Source: Novosphingobium barchaimii LL02 (GTDB lineage: Bacteria; Pseudomonadota; Alphaproteobacteria; Sphingomonadales; Sphingomonadaceae). From it: a stretch of 64,000 bases of DNA. Both the position numbers and the translations under genes were made by a program. Positions 53,007-62,482 of this stretch are shown here, in pieces. The DNA lies in the NCBI RefSeq assembly GCF_001046635.1, contig NZ_KQ130453.1, positions 825,772 through 889,771 on the forward strand, given 5' to 3'. The first letter of the stretch is position 1, and the number at the start of each line of letters is the position of its first letter. The notes under the pieces are model-generated. The model did not search any database. It saw nothing but the letters and a program-made list of their open reading frames with translations, and was not told the origin of the DNA.

Positions 53007-53231
53007 GTGCACATGGATGATGGCGGCGCGATCGTCGGAGCGGTCGATGGACACAACGCGTCGCCTGCGCAGTCCGGCACTGCCTACCGGGTGGGGCTGG
53101 TCGCGGCCCAGCTCTATACGCAGGCGGGTATTGATAATCACGACAAGACGGCTTTGGCGCTTTCGACCCCAGTGCCAAGTGAGCAAAGAATGCCGGAATT
53201 CTTGCTGGGTCATGCCCGTGACGCCCTGTAG
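53007..53231 (+). CDS. possible 74-aa hypothetical protein
   Basis: The frame starts at ATG 53007 and encodes a small soluble peptide (AYRVGLVAAQLYTQAGIDNH). The ribosome site is poor, and a minus-strand frame also covers the region. Kept as a low-confidence candidate only. Confidence 0.25.
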   Translation: MHMDDGGAIVGAVDGHNASPAQSGTAYRVGLVAAQLYTQAGIDNHDKTALALSTPVPSEQRMPEFLLGHARDAL

Positions 53232-53339
53232 CCAAAGCTGGCTTATCCCTCGGACCGATCGATTTTACTGTGCGACATGAAACTGAATCGTCGTGGATGA
53301 CTTAAACATTGGGAATCATCCCTCATTCAAGGTCACCAC

Positions 53340-55661
53340 ATGGTACGCTTGCCGTTTTACCGAGACCTTGAGTTTGGGCGCGAGGTCGCGGATGTTCATT
53401 CCATCTTCGAAGCCGGTGCCGCGAAACCCCAAAAACGCATGCGCATCGCACTGATCGGGAACTTTGCACCTCGCAAATGCGGCATCGCCACGTTTACCAC
53501 CGATGTGTTCGAGAAGCTTTCCCAATTCCATCCGGAAATCGCAGTTGACGTCTATGCCTTGGACGATCCGGAATGTCCCCTCTTCTACGAGAACATTGCA
53601 GACACGATCGCTCGAAGCGATCCTGAGGATTACGCCCGAGCCGCCCGCCGGATCAACGAGGACGGAGTGGACGCAGTCTGGCTCCAGCATGAGTACGGCA
53701 TTTTCGGCGGCATTGACGGCGAAATGGTCGTCCAGTTCGTCGATCGACTGGCGGCGCCGCTTGTGCTGACCCTTCACACGGTGCTGGGCGAGCCTTCCGA
53801 GCGTCAGCGTAGCATCTTGCGCCATCTTGTGACCCGCGCCTCTCGAATCATGGTGATGTCGCATCATTCGCGAAACCTGCTCGAAAGCTCGTACGGCGCA
53901 CCTAGTGACATCCTGAAAGTCATCGACCACGGCGCGCCGGACCGGCCCTTCGGTCGGCAGGACGAGTTCAAGGCGAGGCTGGGGCTATCCGGTCGCAAGG
54001 TGCTCATGACATTCGGCCTCCTCGGACCCGGCAAAGGGCTCGAGCACGCCATCCGTTCGCTCCCGGCGATAGTGGAACGACATCCACAGGTGCTATATCG
54101 TATTGTCGGCGCCACCCATCCAAACCTCGTGGCCGAGGAAGGCGAGGCCTATCGTGAAAAGCTCATGGTGCTCGCCGCGAGGCTTGGAGTTGCTGATCAT
54201 GTTGTGTGGGACAACCGTTTCCTCGACACGCCAGAGCTGCTTGACCAGCTGGAAGCCTGCGACATCTACCTCACGCCCTATCCGGGGCTGGAACAATCGG
54301 CATCCGGTACTCTGAGCTATGCAGTGGCACTGGGCAAGGCGGTTGTATCGACACCCTATGTCCACGCGCGCGAACTGCTTGCCCAAGACGTTGGCCGGCT
54401 GATCCCGCCACGCTCCAGCGAGGCCATCGCCGAAGCCGTAAATTCCCTGCTTGACGCGCCCGAGGCGATGGCCGCCATGCAGCGGCGCGCCTATGGTCGT
54501 GGGCGCACGACAATCTGGCCGCGCTTTGCCGAAGCCTCCGCGCGCCTCGTCGCCCAAGCCGTGGCGCCCAAGAGCACCACGCAGCCGGTCACCACTACGC
54601 CCGGCCTGGCGGCGGTGCTGGCGATGAGCGATGCGACCGGCATGCTCCAGCATTCGATCGGCGTCGTTCCTGACCGCCGTCATGGCTATTGCCTCGACGA
54701 CAACGCCCGCGCGCTCATGCTCATGAACGTGGCGCAGGGCCTGTCTACGGCCGAACGGATGAAGTGGACGCTGGCCTACGCTGCCTTCGTGCAGTCCGCT
54801 TGGAATCCCGACCTCGGCCGTTTTCGTAACTTCATGCGGTTCGACCGCAGCTGGTGCGAGGACGAGGGGTCCGAGGACTCAAATGGCCGCGCGGTATGGG
54901 CGCTGGGAGAAACACATGCACGCGCCTCCGATGCCGGCGTCGCGGACTGGGCGCTTCACCTCTACGACGACGTGACCAGGTCGATGGCGACGCTGGAGTC
55001 GCCTAGAGCGATCGCCTTTGCCATGCTTGGGGCCTGTGCTGTGCTGCGCCGCGATCCGGGGCATCAGGGCTCCCGCCAGACTGCCTCGCGGGGCGGCGAC
55101 ATCCTCATGCGGCTTCTCGGCGAAGGACGACGGCCCGGCTGGGCATGGTTCGAGGCCGTGCTGGGCTATGACAACCCGCGCCTGCCACAGGCACTGATCG
55201 AGGCCGGTACCCTGCTGGGGCAGGAACACTGGACCGCAGCCGGCCTGGAAACACTGGAATGGATATGCGCGCAGCAGGTCTCGGCGAAAGGCCAGTTCCG
55301 CCCGATCGGTTCGGAGAGTTTCCATATGGAGCTTCGCTATCTGCCCTTCGACCAGCAGCCCTTGGAAGCGCAGGCGGCGATCGAGGCTGCGGGATCTGCA
55401 TTGCGTGCAACCGGCAATCCATTCTGGCACGACCACGCGATGACCGCATGGCGCTGGTTCTTTGGTGAAAATGACCGCGGAGCCGTCTTAGCGGATATCG
55501 CGACGGGCCGTTGCCGGGATGGTGTGACCCCGCGCGGCGCCAACGCCAACTGCGGGGCTGAATCGTTACTGGCCTTTCAGTTGTCGCATTATGCGCTTAT
55601 GGAGATGCTCCCTCAATCCGCTCCCCTTTCGCGGGAAGGAGGAATGCTTGAACCGGCCTGA
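53340..55661 (+). CDS. large GT4 glycosyltransferase with a C-terminal helical domain
   Basis: This 773-aa protein has two parts. Residues about 35-415 form a GT-B/GT4 transferase (RIALIGNFAPRKCGIATFTTDV, WLQHEYGIFGG, MTFGLLGPGKGLEHAIRSLP, PYPGLEQSASGTLSYAVALGKAVV). Residues about 430-760 form a second domain rich in helices, with GVVPDRRHGYCLDDNARALMLM, FRNFMRFDRSW, EDSNGRAVWALGETHARA and RGANANCGAESLLAFQLSHYA, resembling an alpha/alpha-toroid carbohydrate domain. It overlaps the GH130 gene by 14 bp. The pair may build and trim, or phosphorolyse, a mannose-containing glycan. Confidence 0.82.
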   Translation: MVRLPFYRDLEFGREVADVHSIFEAGAAKPQKRMRIALIGNFAPRKCGIATFTTDVFEKLSQFHPEIAVDVYALDDPECPLFYENIADTIARSDPEDYARAARRINEDGVDAVWLQHEYGIFGGIDGEMVVQFVDRLAAPLVLTLHTVLGEPSERQRSILRHLVTRASRIMVMSHHSRNLLESSYGAPSDILKVIDHGAPDRPFGRQDEFKARLGLSGRKVLMTFGLLGPGKGLEHAIRSLPAIVERHPQVLYRIVGATHPNLVAEEGEAYREKLMVLAARLGVADHVVWDNRFLDTPELLDQLEACDIYLTPYPGLEQSASGTLSYAVALGKAVVSTPYVHARELLAQDVGRLIPPRSSEAIAEAVNSLLDAPEAMAAMQRRAYGRGRTTIWPRFAEASARLVAQAVAPKSTTQPVTTTPGLAAVLAMSDATGMLQHSIGVVPDRRHGYCLDDNARALMLMNVAQGLSTAERMKWTLAYAAFVQSAWNPDLGRFRNFMRFDRSWCEDEGSEDSNGRAVWALGETHARASDAGVADWALHLYDDVTRSMATLESPRAIAFAMLGACAVLRRDPGHQGSRQTASRGGDILMRLLGEGRRPGWAWFEAVLGYDNPRLPQALIEAGTLLGQEHWTAAGLETLEWICAQQVSAKGQFRPIGSESFHMELRYLPFDQQPLEAQAAIEAAGSALRATGNPFWHDHAMTAWRWFFGENDRGAVLADIATGRCRDGVTPRGANANCGAESLLAFQLSHYALMEMLPQSAPLSREGGMLEPA

Positions 55662-56958
55662 GAACGTGTGGTCTGAGCCGCTTCGTATTTTCGAGACGCG
55701 CTTGCACGCCGACCCGGCGCGCGTAGTCATTCGCCCCTTTCATCTCGGATGGCAGGCGAAGAATGCGCCTGGCGGCCGGGCGTTGGCATTGGTGGAGGAC
55801 ATCACCGCGCTTACCGAGGAACGCGCCGCGTTGGAGTATGAGCGTGTGCTGCGCGATTTCAAGGAGCGTCACTGGCAGACAGAGACAATCTTCGCATGTC
55901 GCTTCGGCGAGGTGGCGAACAATCTAGGCCTGGAACCGGCGCAGTTCTCGCAAACAAAGCAACGACTGATCGGCTCGTACTTCTGCCACGAATACACCTT
56001 CGCCGCTGCGGCGCTCATGAATCCGTCGATCGTGCCTTCGCCCGACCAGACGGGACTGGATGGTCGCTGCGTGCGCTTCATCATGAGCCTGCGCGCCGTC
56101 GGCGAAGGCCATATCAGCTCTATTGCCTTTCGCGAGGGCATCGCCGAATGCAACGGCGACTTCCAGCTCTGGCCACAGGCCGCCTTCGCGACATCGGTGG
56201 AACTGGACGAGGAAGACCAGTTCGATGCCGATTGCTCAGTATCGGTCCACCGCCATGCGGAATCGAGCCTGTCCAACACTGTGATCTTTCCCATTACCGA
56301 ACAGCAGCGCGGCGGACTGGAGGATTTGCGTCTGGTGCGCTTCGACCATGGCGGCGGTGATTTCGAGTGGATCGGCACCTACACCGCCTATTCCGGCAGT
56401 TCGATCCGGTCTGAACTTCTGCGCACCCGTGATTTCCAGCGTTTCGACCTCGAACCGATCCGAGGTGCGGCAGGGCGTAACAAGGGAATGGCATTGTTCC
56501 CCGAGAAAATCGGCGGGCAATTCGCCATGGTTGGACGGCAGGACGGCAAGAACCTGTTCCTGCTTAAATCAGATACGATAGATACCTGGGACGACGAAGG
56601 AGTCCTGTTGATGGAGCCCAGATATCCTTGGGAATTCATCCAGATCGGCAATTGCGGAAGTCCGATCCCAGTCGACGAAGGCTGGCTGATGTTCACGCAC
56701 GGGGTCGGTGCAATGCGCAAATACGCCCTTGGCTGTGCGCTGCTCGACCGCGCCGATCCCAGCAAGGTGCTTGCCCGTACGCCGGAGCCAGTACTGACGG
56801 CGGAGAATGCGGACCGTTCGGGTTATGTGCCCAATGTTATATACACTTGTGGCGCGCTCAAGGTCGAAGATCGGCTGCTGATCCCTTATGGCATATCAGA
56901 CAGCACGGTAGGATTTGCGACCTGCACCATCGATGCGCTTCTCGCCATGATGGAATAA
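55648..56958 (+). CDS. GH130-family mannoside phosphorylase/hydrolase-like protein (TTG start)
   Basis: This 436-aa five-bladed-propeller type protein starts at TTG 55648, which has AAGGAGG with a 7-nt spacer; any ATG further down would cut into the fold. Family features are GLEDLRLVRF near residue 225 (the E-D-x-R acid motif), RNKGMALFPEKIGGQFAMVGRQDG and IQIGNCGSPIPVDEGWLMFTHGVG. GH130 enzymes phosphorolyse or hydrolyse beta-1,2- or beta-1,4-mannosides. Translational overlap with the GT4 gene indicates joint action on one glycan. Confidence 0.82.
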   Translation: MNRPENVWSEPLRIFETRLHADPARVVIRPFHLGWQAKNAPGGRALALVEDITALTEERAALEYERVLRDFKERHWQTETIFACRFGEVANNLGLEPAQFSQTKQRLIGSYFCHEYTFAAAALMNPSIVPSPDQTGLDGRCVRFIMSLRAVGEGHISSIAFREGIAECNGDFQLWPQAAFATSVELDEEDQFDADCSVSVHRHAESSLSNTVIFPITEQQRGGLEDLRLVRFDHGGGDFEWIGTYTAYSGSSIRSELLRTRDFQRFDLEPIRGAAGRNKGMALFPEKIGGQFAMVGRQDGKNLFLLKSDTIDTWDDEGVLLMEPRYPWEFIQIGNCGSPIPVDEGWLMFTHGVGAMRKYALGCALLDRADPSKVLARTPEPVLTAENADRSGYVPNVIYTCGALKVEDRLLIPYGISDSTVGFATCTIDALLAMME

Positions 56959-57250
56959 CGACCCTTACAATTTGGTTCATCGTACCACCACTCGCTCCAT
57001 CGCTGGCCGAGCCGTTCTGCCTCGGCCGGCGACCGGGAGCCGTCCACCCGAACGTCTGATGAAAAAACCTGAGACGAAGCCCTGAAGGCTTGGTCGCAGC
57101 GCGTCGTCGATCCTCTAGCGCTCAAAAATTCCTCAATTTCTCCCCTTTTGGCCCTCGCCCCAAAAATCGAACATTATATTTCGTATACGGTATTTGACTC
57201 GTGGCCAAATGTGACGCATTCTTTGCGCAGTCATAAAGGGAGCCACGGCC

Positions 57251-58372
57251 ATGAGGGGTCACCACGGAAAATTGTACGGCGCGGTAGCTTTGGCTGCGCT
57301 GATCGCCGGGACGGCGCAGGCACAGGAAGCGCCCGTCGCCAACGGCGCAGAAGGCACCGCCAGCGACATCGTCGTTACCGGGACGCGTATCAAGCGCCCG
57401 GACCTTGCCAGTAACAGCCCGCAGACGATCGTCGGCGCCGAAGAATTCCGCTACCAGGGCGCAACTTCGGTGGAGCAGGTGCTCAACCGCCTGCCGCAGT
57501 TCACCGCCGACGCCAACGAGAACGTCTCCAACGGGTCGGACGGCACCTCCAAGATCAACTTGCGCAACCTCGGATCCAACCGTGTCCTGACGCTGATCGA
57601 TGGCCAGCGCATGATGCCTTCCCAAGCGATCAACCTTAGCTTCCTGCCCAGCAGCCTGATCGAGCGCGTTGACGTGATGTCGGGCGGTGCCTCGGCGGTC
57701 TACGGTTCCGACGCGCTTTCCGGCGTCGTCAACTTCGTGCTGAAGAAGGACCTCGACGGCCTGCGCGTCGACATGCAGACCGGCTTCGCCCAGCATGACA
57801 ACAACAATGGCGCCATGCGCGACCTGCTGAGCGCCAAGGGCTACGAACTGGCTCCATCGTCGGTCGCCGATGGCGGCAAGCAGGACATCACCGTATCGGC
57901 GGGAAAGAACTTCGCAGACGGCCGCGGCAACATCACCGTTTACGGCGGCTACCGCAGCTTCAGCCCGGTCCGCCAGTCCACCCGCGACGTGTCCTCGTGC
58001 GCGCTGCAGGACCAGAATGAGGGCACCGAACTGTTCTGCGGCGGTTCGAGCAACTCGCCCTTCGGCTCGTTCGTGCCCCTTTCCGACAAGTCCGCTTTCC
58101 AAGGCCAGACGCTGGTCAACAACCGCAGCGGCGACGGCACGCTGGTGCCTTACGACAATTCCTACGCCTACAACTACGCGCCCGACAGCTACTTCCAGCG
58201 TTCGGACGAGCGCATTACCGCGGGCGGTTTCGCGCACTTTGAATTCAGCAAGGCAGCCGAAGCATACGGCAGCTTCATGTACATGAACGACAAGACCTTC
58301 TCGCAGGTCGCCCCTTCCGCGATCTGGCTGGGTACCGCGTTCCCGATCTCTTGCAACCACCCCTATGTGTAG
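57251..58372 (+). pseudogene. TonB-dependent receptor, truncated by the transposon
   Basis: The frame encodes a signal peptide (GAVALAALIAGTAQAQE), the TonB box region SDIVVTGTRIKRPDLAS and a full plug (VEQVLNRLPQFTAD, NLRNLGSNRVLTLIDGQRM, VDVMSGGASAVYGSDALSGVVNFVLKK), then the first barrel strands. It stops after about 372 residues, whereas such receptors usually have 900 or more. The last host bases are CTATG (58363-58367), and the next bases TGTAG, the transposon end, create the stop. ATG 57251 has AGGGAG upstream. The 292-bp upstream gap holds its promoter and a GTATAC palindrome near 57183. Confidence 0.92.
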
Positions 58373-58532
58373 GCGATTGCAAAGATACTGGCCTCTGCTC
58401 GCAAACAGCGCGGATTTCTGCTCAGATTTGCTGACAGCAGGTGGGCCATGCTGCTCACGCTATGCGACAATGTGCTCGCCATCATCCGCGCCTGCTCGCA
58501 AACGGAGAAGGCCTGTTCTCGCTTTCTGCCAA
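58368..58532 (+). repeat. left terminal inverted repeat of the transposon
   Basis: It aligns without gaps to the reverse complement of 63836-64000. Strongly conserved blocks are the TGTAGGCG terminus, TCTGCTCGCAAACAGCGC at 58394-58411, a long block ending in CTGCTCGCAAACGG at 58492-58505, and TCTGCCAA at 58525-58532. TGCTCGC-like units recur, as expected for multiple transposase binding sites. Confidence 0.9.
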
Positions 58533-58593
58533 TAGCGAGGAGTGCCGGTGAGCGGTCTGGCAGCGATCGTTCCCGCCGGGTTTGCCGTAAGCA

Positions 58594-59163
58594 TCAGCGC
58601 TCCCACTTCCTCAGGCTAGCAACGGATTGATCGTATAATGCCTGGAGCGAGCCGACCTGATTGTCTCGGAAGTGAATCGTCAGCACGAGATTGTCATACG
58701 GCAGATTGGCCGTGCAGAGCCCCGGCCGCGAGCCTCCGCCCATGGCGGAGCAACTCGCCAGCGATGGAGGACGCTTCTGACCTGCTTCGGCTGGCAACTG
58801 GTATGTCCAGAAAACACCATCACTTACCTTGCGCAGTGTTCGGCCGCGCCATGAAAGCGGGCGACTTGCGCAGACAGTCGAGTTGACAAGCGCCTCTGTT
58901 CCCGCTGCGCGGGCACACATCCGCTTCTTGCTTGCCACGCCCACCAAGTTTCGCTCCGGCAAGCTTGCGCTCGGATTTAGGTAGAACGAGAACCCGTCGC
59001 TGGGATCGAGCGCTGGTAGAAAGAACGGCTTATCATTGTCGGATATGTCGTTGGCTCTCGGGATGTCGAAGACTCGTCCCTCCAACCTCCTCTCGGCCGA
59101 GGCCGAGCACGCGCTGAGCAAGCTGACGATCGATAAAGAAGCTGCGGTAAGATGCCTGTTCAT
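58594..59163 (-). CDS. transposon cargo: lipoprotein-like hypothetical protein
   Basis: This 189-aa protein has a short lipoprotein-type signal (LSIVSLLSACSAS, Cys about residue 19) and a soluble mature part with four more Cys (MCARAAG, TVCASRPLSWRG, ASCSAMGGG, LCTANLPYD), probably two disulfides. It has no recognised domain. It lies between the ATPase gene and the left end, on the same strand as the transposition genes but 100 bp downstream of them. It probably sits in the periplasm or on the outer membrane. Confidence 0.65.
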   Translation of the reverse strand: MNRHLTAASLSIVSLLSACSASAERRLEGRVFDIPRANDISDNDKPFFLPALDPSDGFSFYLNPSASLPERNLVGVASKKRMCARAAGTEALVNSTVCASRPLSWRGRTLRKVSDGVFWTYQLPAEAGQKRPPSLASCSAMGGGSRPGLCTANLPYDNLVLTIHFRDNQVGSLQALYDQSVASLRKWER

Positions 59164-59263
59164 GCCGGCAGGCTATGAGAGAAGCGCAACGTCCACAATC
59201 GGTGGCACAGACGACATGCGTTGCGTCCGCGTGCGGGAGATACCAAGGCGAGGACAGCCAGTA

Positions 59264-60241
59264 TCATATCGGCACACCGGCTTCGCGGAGCCGCTCGGTC
59301 AGGTCGCGGGTGTGTTCGGCGTCCAGCGTTCCGGCGAGGAACGCGCGTATGTCGGACGGCCGGGTGTTGAGCTGGCTGGCGAGCGCGCCCGCATCGTAAC
59401 CGTTGCGCGTCAGCGTGGGTTCGAGGTCGTCAATCGCCCGCGACAGCACCTGCTCGACGATCTCGGCCGTGACGGGCTTGGCAGCGAAGCGGAAGCCCTG
59501 CTCGAAGGCGAGTGTCAGGTGCATCTCGATCTGGAGCGGGGTGCGCAGGCGCTCGGCGATGAGGTCGATCGCGTCCTCGTTCATCAAGTCGGCAACCTTG
59601 ACCCCCTCGGCCGCACAGGCGCCGAGCAGCCAGGCAACATAGTCGCGGCGTTCGGCGCCGATGCCCTCATAGTCGAAGGTGGTCGTGCGGTAGCCGATCT
59701 CTTCCATTTGCGGGCGGCGCAGGTCGTTGCGTAGCCGAGGATGGCCGACCAGAAGGACCGACAGCAGCACGCCGGCATCAGCCACCACCTCCATCAACCG
59801 CTTGAGGCCGGTCAGCGTCTTGTGGTGCAGGTCATGCGCCTCGTCGACCACCAGTACGACCGGGCGCTTGCCCTTGCGCATGATGTCGCGCAGGTCGCGC
59901 TCGCGGCGCTCGGCCTGCTTGGGAATCTTCACCTGGGCACGGTCACCGGGCGAGAGATCGTAGAACAGCGCCTCGATCAGCGAGGGCAACGAGGTGCGGC
60001 GCTTGTCGACCGCAAGCGACTTGGCGACGGCGACCTTGCCCGCCCGGGCCAGCTCGTCCTCGATGCGGCGCAGCAGGTGCGTCTTGCCCGATCCGACCAG
60101 GCCGGAGACGACGATCAACCTGCCGGTCTGCACGGCCGCACAGACCTCGCGCACGAGGTTGCGCTGATGCTCTGTCTCGAAGTTGCCGACGCCTTGGAAC
60201 GGGCGGGCGAGCCCGTAGCTGGATTGAACGTCGGCGAGCAT
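59264..60241 (-). CDS. TniB/TnsC-like AAA ATPase (transposition target-selection protein)
   Basis: This 325-aa ATPase has Walker A GLVGSGKTH at residues 47-55 and Walker B PVVLVVDEAHDLHH at about 127-140, with the ExeA/TniB-type pattern VLLVGHPRLRNDLRR (sensor region) after it. It works with the DDE transposase, binding target DNA and activating strand transfer. The start shares one base with the transposase stop (TGATG), so the two are translated together. Confidence 0.9.
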   Translation of the reverse strand: MLADVQSSYGLARPFQGVGNFETEHQRNLVREVCAAVQTGRLIVVSGLVGSGKTHLLRRIEDELARAGKVAVAKSLAVDKRRTSLPSLIEALFYDLSPGDRAQVKIPKQAERRERDLRDIMRKGKRPVVLVVDEAHDLHHKTLTGLKRLMEVVADAGVLLSVLLVGHPRLRNDLRRPQMEEIGYRTTTFDYEGIGAERRDYVAWLLGACAAEGVKVADLMNEDAIDLIAERLRTPLQIEMHLTLAFEQGFRFAAKPVTAEIVEQVLSRAIDDLEPTLTRNGYDAGALASQLNTRPSDIRAFLAGTLDAEHTRDLTERLREAGVPI

Positions 60242-61893
60242 CAGCTTGTCCCCCGTCTTGACTGGAACCGCTCTCGGATGCGGTCAGCGATGATGGTCTT
60301 GTCGAGCGTTTCGCCCAGCAGCGCGTCGATGAAGGCGCGGTCTGCCTCAGGCAGCGAGCCGAGCGGTCGCCGGAGCTGGTCGACGATGGCGTGGCGCGCC
60401 GCGAGCCCGGTCGGGTATGCCGTCTCGACCGCCGGCTCCGGAAAAGGTGTTTGCCGCACCGCGAGCCCTGCGGTGGAGGGCGGCAGCGACGGCAGCGGCC
60501 GGTCGCCGCCCGTCACGGTCGCGCGGGGCAGCCCCAGCTGGTCAGCGAGCCGGACCACCTTGTCGAGCCGCTCCTCGGCGCGGCTCTTCTGATACTTGCG
60601 ATAGCGGTAGAGCGGCACGGCGCCGCGCGACGGCTCGTAAGGGCCATGCCGCTTGCCGTCATGCTCCACGAAGAGCTGCTGGTCGAACAGCCCCCAGAGC
60701 AGCGTCACCGTCTCGCCGGCGAGCTCGGGCTCGACCTCGTAGGAAGCGCCCTCAACCGAGACGGTCGCGTCGCCCGCAACGGTGCGCCGCTCGGGCTCAC
60801 GAGCGAAGGCGCAGAACCGCTCCCATGAACACATGGCCCGCACGCCATCGCCGGGCAGGTGCCGCAGCCAGTGCTCGATCCGCGCGTGTGGCTCGGAACG
60901 ATGGTCGCCGTTGTTGTAGGTGACCAGCGCACGCCGCATCCACAGATTGGCTTCCGCCTCGTCCTTGGGTTTGTGGAAGTGGTACAACGTCTCGTGCACC
61001 TCCTTCACCGTGCGGAACGGCCGCTCGACCTTGCCCTTGGCGCGGGCCGCGGTGTGCCGGTCGTCGGCCTTCGGCGGCAGATGGGTGAGGACGCGCACGC
61101 CGAGGCTGCCCATCACCGACTGGAACACGCGCGACCGGCTGACCGGGCCGTTGTCCATGTAGATCGTGACCGGCAGGCCCTGGAACGGCAGTTCGGGCTC
61201 AGGCTTGGCGGCGAAGGCGTTGAATAGAAAGCGCAGCGCGGACTCGGCATCCTCGCCATAGACGCTGCGATATTCCTGGTAGACCACGCCCGAGCAGTCA
61301 TCGACGGCCGAGAACAGCATCAGCGTGGGTTTGCCGCGACCCTGCTCGATCCAGAGCGGCGCCTCGACCTGCTTGAGGTCGGACGGGCTCATGTCGAAGT
61401 GCCACAGCTCGTTGGATCGCCGCGCCTGAAAACGAACGGCTGCGTGGGGGCGGGTCACGCGGGCATAGTCCAGCCCTGATGAGCGGAGCAGCCGGTCGAT
61501 GGTCGCCCGCTTCAGCAGGCCGGGTGCTACCTTGACCAGGCCCTCCGGCGTCTCGACGCCATCGGTTTCCAGGAACTCGATGGCGCGGGCGGTCGAAACG
61601 TGCCGGCCCTTCTTGTTGGTGGTCCTGATCTTCAGTGCGGCGACGATCTCGGCGTAGCGCTCCATCTCGGCCTGCGGGGCAACCCGCGTCGCACCATGGT
61701 CGGACCGGCGCACCGACTTGGGGCGGTTCAGCTCGCGCAACGCCCGGTAAAGGGTCCAGATGGAGATGCCATAGGCCTCGGCCGCACGGGCGATGATCTC
61801 GGTGCGACCGGGGTCGCGTGGGGGCAACAGCGACAACCGTCGGCGAAGATCGATCAGCGCCTCTCCAGGCGGTCGCTTCGCCCGGTCAGCCAT
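60241..61893 (-). CDS. TniA-like DDE transposase (integrase core, Mu-type C-terminus)
   Basis: This 550-aa transposase starts at ATG 61893, overlapping the resolvase stop by 8 bp. It has an N-terminal helix-turn-helix (IIARAAEAYGISIWTLYRALREL) and an rve integrase core with Asp in ELWHFDMSPSD (about 167), Asp in IYMDNGPVS (about 247) and Glu in AKGKVERPFRT (about 290). A Mu-type beta-barrel domain follows (VSVEGASYEVEPELAGETVTLL). All three catalytic residues are present, so the enzyme looks active. It should cut at the TGT/ACA ends and recognise the reiterated sites in the inverted repeats. Confidence 0.92.
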   Translation of the reverse strand: MADRAKRPPGEALIDLRRRLSLLPPRDPGRTEIIARAAEAYGISIWTLYRALRELNRPKSVRRSDHGATRVAPQAEMERYAEIVAALKIRTTNKKGRHVSTARAIEFLETDGVETPEGLVKVAPGLLKRATIDRLLRSSGLDYARVTRPHAAVRFQARRSNELWHFDMSPSDLKQVEAPLWIEQGRGKPTLMLFSAVDDCSGVVYQEYRSVYGEDAESALRFLFNAFAAKPEPELPFQGLPVTIYMDNGPVSRSRVFQSVMGSLGVRVLTHLPPKADDRHTAARAKGKVERPFRTVKEVHETLYHFHKPKDEAEANLWMRRALVTYNNGDHRSEPHARIEHWLRHLPGDGVRAMCSWERFCAFAREPERRTVAGDATVSVEGASYEVEPELAGETVTLLWGLFDQQLFVEHDGKRHGPYEPSRGAVPLYRYRKYQKSRAEERLDKVVRLADQLGLPRATVTGGDRPLPSLPPSTAGLAVRQTPFPEPAVETAYPTGLAARHAIVDQLRRPLGSLPEADRAFIDALLGETLDKTIIADRIRERFQSRRGTS

Positions 61894-62482
61894 GGGCTGT
61901 TGCAGCCTCCTTGATCGATGCACCGCTGCCGCGCTTGCCTGCATAGCGATAGAGGGTCGCGACCGACACGCCCATGCGCTTGGCGATGTCGCGCACCGGC
62001 AACGTGCCCTCCTTCATCATCGCCCGTGCCGCGGCGACGTCGCTCGGGCGCATTGCCGATGGGCGGCCACCCTTGCGACCCTGCCGGCGCGCCTCCACTA
62101 GCCCCGCGGTAGTTCGCTCGCGGATCAGGGCACGCTCGAACTGCGCGATGGCGCCGAACACGTGAAAGGTGAGCATGCCACCCGGCGTTGTCGTGTCGAT
62201 GCTCTCGGTCAGCGACACCAGCCCGATCTTCTCGCGCTCCAGATCCTCGGCCGTGGCGATCAACTTCTTGAGCGAGCGGGCGAGGCGGTCGAGCTTCCAA
62301 ACAACCAGCGTGTCGCCTGCGCGCAGCACGTCTTCCAGAATGCGCGCCAGTTCGGGCCGGTCATCGCGCGCGCCCGACGCCTTTTCGGTGAACACCCGCT
62401 CGCAGCCGGCCCGCCGCAGCGCATCGAGCTGGAGCTCGGGGTTCTGGTCGCTGGTGCTGACCCTGGCATAGCCGACCCGCAT
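61886..62482 (-). CDS. serine recombinase (resolvase), Tn3/TnpR type
   Basis: This 198-aa protein starts MRVGYARVSTSDQNP with the catalytic Ser about residue 9, then KLDRLARSLKKLI, GMLTFHVFGAIAQFERALIRERT and a C-terminal helix-turn-helix (VRDIAKRMGVSVATLYRYAG). It resolves cointegrates at a res site, which in such elements lies next to the gene; the gap at 62483-62647 is the obvious place. It is first of the overlapping resolvase-transposase-ATPase operon. Confidence 0.93.
   Translation of the reverse strand: MRVGYARVSTSDQNPELQLDALRRAGCERVFTEKASGARDDRPELARILEDVLRAGDTLVVWKLDRLARSLKKLIATAEDLEREKIGLVSLTESIDTTTPGGMLTFHVFGAIAQFERALIRERTTAGLVEARRQGRKGGRPSAMRPSDVAAARAMMKEGTLPVRDIAKRMGVSVATLYRYAGKRGSGASIKEAATAHG

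Larger units (their letters stand above)
52381..53339. other. 960-bp region with only small doubtful ORFs
   Basis: Between the DUF2383 gene and the GT4 gene there is no large gene. It must contain the minus-strand promoter for DUF2383 and the plus-strand promoter for the GT4/GH130 pair. Two short plus-strand frames (below) are possible genes. Coding signals are weak, so the stretch may be decayed sequence. Confidence 0.5.

Noticed and set aside
57122-58360. Minus-strand frame of about 410 codons opposite the truncated receptor
   Set aside because: The translation has no family features, while the plus strand shows signal peptide, TonB box and plug.
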